Assembly: GCA_002189035.1 (NCBI GenBank)
Contig: NEEC01000008.1
Coordinates: 992,001 to 1,056,000 of the forward strand
Origin: Utricularia gibba
Taxonomy: Eukaryota; Streptophyta; Magnoliopsida; Lamiales; Lentibulariaceae
DNA: 64,000 nt
Direction: 5' to 3'
How positions within the stretch are numbered: position 1 is the stretch's first letter; each line of letters starts with the position of its first letter. The notes beneath the pieces are model-generated. The model had not been told where the DNA came from. It ran no database searches and saw only the letters and a program-made list of their open reading frames with translations. Shown here one piece after another: positions 59,963 to 64,000 of the stretch. A program made the translations under genes and the position numbers.

Positions 59963-62413
59963 TCAAGAACTGTGAAGGGAACTCATGATCGCTTTCCTCA
60001 GCTGCTGTGCTTCGGCAAGAACTGATTCCCTGTCGAAAACGGCGGAAACCACAGCAACTCCCTCAAGATTCGGGGCACCTAGCTGCATAACATCAGATGC
60101 GTTCGAAAGGCCGATGCCCCCGATCGCCACAACGGGTAACTTGGAAGTGAGGCATACTTGTCTAAGGCCATCCAATCCAATGGTTGTGTTGTTCTCTTTG
60201 GTGTTGGTTGGATAGACACCGCCGCAGCCGATGTAATCAGCACCATCGAGCCATGCTTTATGAGCTTGATCCGGAGTTTTGCACGAGACACCGATGATCT
60301 TATCAGGGCCAAGGAGTGCTCTAACAACATGAGCCGGCATATCAGACTGGCCAACATGTACTCCATCAGCATCACAAGCTATGGCAATGTCGATGCGATC
60401 ATTAATCAGGAGAGGAACATCGTGTCGACGGCATACTTCCAGGCATGTTCTTGCTGCTTCGAGAAAATCCTTTGTGTCCGCATCTTTCTCTCTGTATGAC
60501 ACAGGCATTCATCAACACCCTTTTATGAAGAATAATACATGGTGATACCAAATGAAAGCCGCGGATTTCACAGAAACCTGAGCTGAACAATAGTTGCACC
60601 TCCAGTGATGGCAGATTCCACAGCATCACCAATGCAGCGACCCCACTTTTTGTTTATCCTTGAGTCTGTGACAACGTAAAAGAGAAGATCGCTCGGACGG
60701 AAGAAGCGGCCAGGATGTGATTGCTTAAGCTTCATCAGATGGTCGAAGGGGCCTTGATTTCCTCCTCCGATATGAATGTCGCTGCTATAATCCAGGGCGG
60801 TTCGGATGTAGCGCTTGGCTATCTGGGAAGACATCAGCTGTTAGAGTTGCTAAAATCTAAGTTTCTAAATCAGCAAGCATCAAGGAGTACACCCCATACC
60901 GTGACTGCAGACAACACTGAGGAGCCTTTCGCCAGTTCAGCAGCTATTAAGGATGCTAAGCTGCATCCAGTTCCATGAGTGTTCTGAGTTTGCACTCGAG
61001 ATGACCTGAACTCGTAGAAATCCTTACCTAGTGCACCAATTCCTCTGCTTAAACAAAGCACTTTTGATTTGTAACCATTCTGTAAGGTTCACTTCTTACC
61101 ATCAAAAAGAACATCCACTGCATCTGCAACCTCCGGAAGATCTCCACCTTTAACAAGAACATTTCTGAAAGGCACAAAATCAAATAGCATCATTTGCACA
61201 CATTCCAAATGCACCTAAAGCACTACAAACAGCCACTACTATGGTCTACCCAGTCGACTGAATGAACTTTGATCCATAGCATCCAGTATTACCAGAATCT
61301 GCTAAGAGCTAGAAGACACAATTCATAGGCAGTGAAACTATTACCGGGAGCCCATTTGATGGATAGATTTTGCCGCATCACGCATCTCACTGACTGTTTC
61401 AATGGGAGCCTCACCGAGCAGAAGAGAGGCTTCTTTCAAGTTTGGTGTCACTATGTCAGCCAAAGGAAGAAGCCTTTCCCTGAGTTTGATATCAGAAAAA
61501 AAAAAAAAAAAAAAAAAAAAAACAGGAAGAGTCACTTATTAATTCTCATAAACTGCTTCCATCGTACATCTGAGTAATAGCACTGGCAGATCAATACTTT
61601 CCATATGCCATTCCCAGAATGTTATTGACAATAGTACCGCGCAAAGTAAATTAATACATATGAAGCACATACCTAAAACTACTGAGGATCTCGGAACCAG
61701 CTAATACATGACCACTGGTGGACACCATTACGGGATCAACAACCAAAGCTGCCTTCTCAGGATTGCAATCATCAACGAAGGGAATGCAGTGTGATGCTCA
61801 AGAAGACAACAGATGAAAAAGACAACACAGGTACCTTGAGGTTGGTACTCTCTAATGTTTTCACATAGGACCTGGACTATGCCAGGAGAAGGAAGCATAC
61901 CCGTTTTCACCTGATAAAATAACAGAAACCACTATCATTACCTTTCATTCACAATGATGGCCCTTATCGGTAAAAATCGACAGTTTGGAAATTTAAACTC
62001 ACAACATCAGGCTGCATATCAGAAAGCACCGACTTCAACTGGTCATCCACGAAAGCATCTGAGACAACACTCACCCCCTACGAAGCCATCACCACATATC
62101 CCAGTTTAACACATTCTCCTCGAATGAAAAACAAATCGTTTTTAATCTTCTGTAGCAAACAACGACAGGGCACCTGAACGCCAAGAGTATTCTGAGCAGT
62201 AACGGCGGTAATAACAGTGGAACAATATACTCCACGGGCAGCGCATGCCTTAAGGTCAGCCTGAATTCCGGCGCCGGCGCCTGAATCCGATCCGGCCACG
62301 GTTAGAACGTGAGGGACGCGTACTCTGCGCATCACATCTGATGAAATACGCTCAGTTTTCTGCATATCTCCTAGGCTAAGAATCCTCGCAGTGTAAATCC
62401 CAGTTTCCGCCAT
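59963..62413 (-). CDS. TH1: TH1: HMP-P kinase / thiamine-phosphate synthase, bifunctional
   Basis: Phosphorylates HMP-P to HMP-PP and couples it to HET-P to give thiamine monophosphate, in plastids. Nine exons on the minus strand: 62174-62413, 62003-62077, 61835-61910, 61673-61748, 61345-61479, 61100-61164, 60900-61027, 60578-60822 and 59963-60491 (522 residues, equal to Arabidopsis TH1). The N-terminal ThiD-like kinase has [45 protein letters not shown] and [21 protein letters not shown]. The C-terminal ThiE-like domain has [85 protein letters not shown] and GVAVVSAVF. Intron 4 has a run of 27 T just before its acceptor. It is divergent with MND1. Confidence 0.96.
61496..61522. repeat. A27 homopolymer (T27 in the TH1 transcript)
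   Basis: Longest homopolymer in the window. It forms the polypyrimidine tract of TH1 intron 4, about 16 bases before the acceptor. Confidence 0.9.
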
Positions 62414-62707
62414 CGCCAAACGATACTCGCCAGGGAGGAAGAAGAAGATTCACTTCGCTGTCTGTCAGCGTCAGCTGAGTCGGCTCATTAGCCTTGAAAC
62501 ACTGTAGCTAACTGCAGTTGTTAATGGGCCTACTTTTGGAGGTATAATGGGCTTGAGCGTACCTTTTAAAGGCATGATGGGCCTGTAAGTGGGAGTTGAA
62601 ATTCGAACTGAAGGAGAGGGAAGAAGCATAACTTTCGAGGGAAATCTCAAATCAATCGATCGCCAGAAGAGAAAACGTTTTGCGCTCGTGTTTGATTCTC
62701 GTAGAAC
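62414..62707. promoter_or_regulatory. Compact divergent promoter between TH1 and MND1, with site II motifs
   Basis: Only 294 bp separate the two start codons. TGGGCC or TGGGCT occurs at about 62526, 62548 and 62579. A shared bidirectional promoter is likely. Confidence 0.55.
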
Positions 62708-63929
62708 ATGGAGAAGAAAAAGGAGGTGAGTAAGATCCAGGTTTTAGAACATGTTTACGTCTCATTCTCAGCCGGTGAATGAAATGTGTTTGCTACACTC
62801 GGTTTACTCTCATGCTCTAGGCTTTGCAGTTCGGCTGAAAATGTGCTTAGTAAGTTCTGAAAATTGGTTTCCGGAACTTAGATGTTTCATTGAGATGTCT
62901 GTTACAGATTTTATCTAGAATTCGATGTTTGAAGTTCTGTTGTTTTTTCATCGTACCTCGGATTTCCTCAGTCCAGTGTTTTTGTCTTATTGACAGTCTA
63001 AGAAGAGAGGTCTCAGTTTGGATGAAAAGCGTGAGAAGATGCTTCAAATATTCTACGATACTCAGGATTTCTTCCTTGTAAGCATGTTGGGTTTGTTGGT
63101 GAAGGTTTTTATTCTGGGGAACAACTTGTTGTTCGTTAAGTTGCCATTGAAAAAAAAAACTTGTTGTTCGTTGAGATACACTACCGAGATATGATTATGT
63201 GTTTCACTTGCCATTGAAACTGTTTCTTTTTTTTTTTTTTCTTTTCTTTTAGCTAAAGGAGCTTGAGAAGTCAGGTCCTAAGAAAGGGGTAATAAGCCAG
63301 TCTGTAAAAGATGTAATCCAGAGTTTGGTTGATGATGACCTTGTTTCCAAAGACAAAATCGGAACGTCGGTGAGTTATGCCTAAGTAATGTTTTCCCTTG
63401 CTTAGAGAGACTGTTTTGTACACAGCTTTGCACACTTCATTAAACTTTGAAATTTCAGGTTTACTTTTGGAGCCTCCCCAGTTGTGCTGGTAACCAGGTG
63501 AGTTGGTGGTTTATGTCATATACAGGAAAAGGAATGGAACATAATTGCATATTTCGTTCTTCAGCTGAGAAACATACACAGGAAGCTAAGCTCTGATATC
63601 GAAAGTAGTAAAAGGCGATATACTGAACTTGTAGATCAGTGCAATGCTCTTAAGAAGGGCCGGGAGGAATCTGTAAGCAAGTTGTGGTCGAAACTCTTAC
63701 CATGATCTAACTGCAGTTTTTCTAATGTTTGTAGTGTTTTTCATTAGGAGGAACGAGATGCAGCCCTTGATGAGCTTAAAACTATCGAGGAAAAATATAA
63801 GAAGCTGAAGGTATAGTGCCACAAATCTTCATGAGATTGCCATTTTTTCATATTCATTGCCAAAGTACATTTTTCAGGCCGAACTCACTCAATACGCGGA
63901 CAACGATCCAGCTACCGTTGATGCAATGA
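62708..63929 (+). CDS. MND1: MND1, meiotic recombination protein, 5' part
   Basis: MND1 pairs with HOP2 and helps DMC1/RAD51 strand invasion in meiosis. Exons in frame: 62708-62725, 62997-63077, 63253-63369, 63459-63497, 63565-63672, 63748-63810 and 63878-63929; the rest lies beyond the window. Conserved stretches: SKKRGLSLDEKREKMLQIFY, DTQDFFLLKELEK, GPKKGVISQSVKDVIQSL, VDDDLVSKDKIG, VYFWSLPSCAGNQ (winged-helix DNA-binding domain), then the coiled coil IESSKRRYTELVDQCNALKKGREESEERD and ADNDPATVDAM. The small first exon (MEKKKE) adds residues before the usual MSKKRG start. The last exon runs into a donor-like A|GTTAAAC at 63929; reading on would give an early stop, so a further exon is expected. 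Confidence 0.93.
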
Positions 63930-64000
63930 GTTAAACGCCCCTCATCCTCACATTGACTTGCGATATCTAAGTTTCAGAGCTTAGTACTTTTCTATAACCA

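Overview
This 64 kb window is nuclear DNA of a land plant, most likely a core eudicot. The genes are intron-rich with GT-AG introns, many only 70-100 nt. They encode plant-specific families: FATA, AS2/LOB, Alfin-like PHD, CAR C2 proteins, ROP-interactive CRIB proteins, plastid TH1 and IRX15. Spacers between genes are strongly AT-rich. About 22 genes in 64 kb suggests a compact genome; the species cannot be read from the sequence. I saw no rRNA or tRNA genes, CRISPR arrays or bacterial-style operons.

Layout. 0-5 kb: 3' half of a BRAP2-type (BRIZ) E3 ligase, a decayed sulfate-transporter STAS fragment, a small membrane protein, then a 2.2 kb AT-rich spacer. 5-9 kb: FATA acyl-ACP thioesterase, then a candidate Pack-type transposon that carries a broken 5' half of an IRX15-like gene between inverted repeats, then a small zinc-finger gene. 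9-17 kb (minus): an eIF5-mimic (BZW/W2) protein and coatomer beta. 19-21 kb: AS2. 22-28 kb: a GC-richer non-coding stretch, then FAS1 (CAF-1 large subunit) with two E2F-type sites upstream. 28-36 kb (minus): a double-bond reductase, an apyrase and a cytosolic pyruvate kinase. 37-46 kb: a patatin-like lipase (plus), then an APR-like ER protein, a RIC protein and a GDT1-like Mn/Ca transporter (all minus). 46-56 kb: a five-finger CCCH protein (minus), a CAR C2 protein (plus), an Alfin-like PHD protein (minus) and a plastid GNAT-like protein (minus). 56-64 kb: alpha-tubulin and an LEA_2/NHL membrane protein (plus), TH1 (minus), and the 5' part of MND1 (plus, runs off the end).

The genes form no single pathway; this is an ordinary mixed eukaryotic neighbourhood. 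Several are arranged as close divergent pairs (TH1/MND1, GNAT/tubulin) or convergent pairs (LEA_2/TH1, FAS1/reductase, patatin/APRL). Most gene models were rebuilt exon by exon from splice sites and family conservation, and their summed lengths close in frame at the usual family length. The two exceptions, the CCCH and Alfin-like genes, each lack one base in a G/C homopolymer.

I did not find a convincing undescribed biological system. The points most worth following are the Pack-type element with the IRX15 fragment, the paired homopolymer frameshifts, two GC-AG introns, a start codon placed 5 nt before a splice junction, and the paired E2F sites before FAS1.
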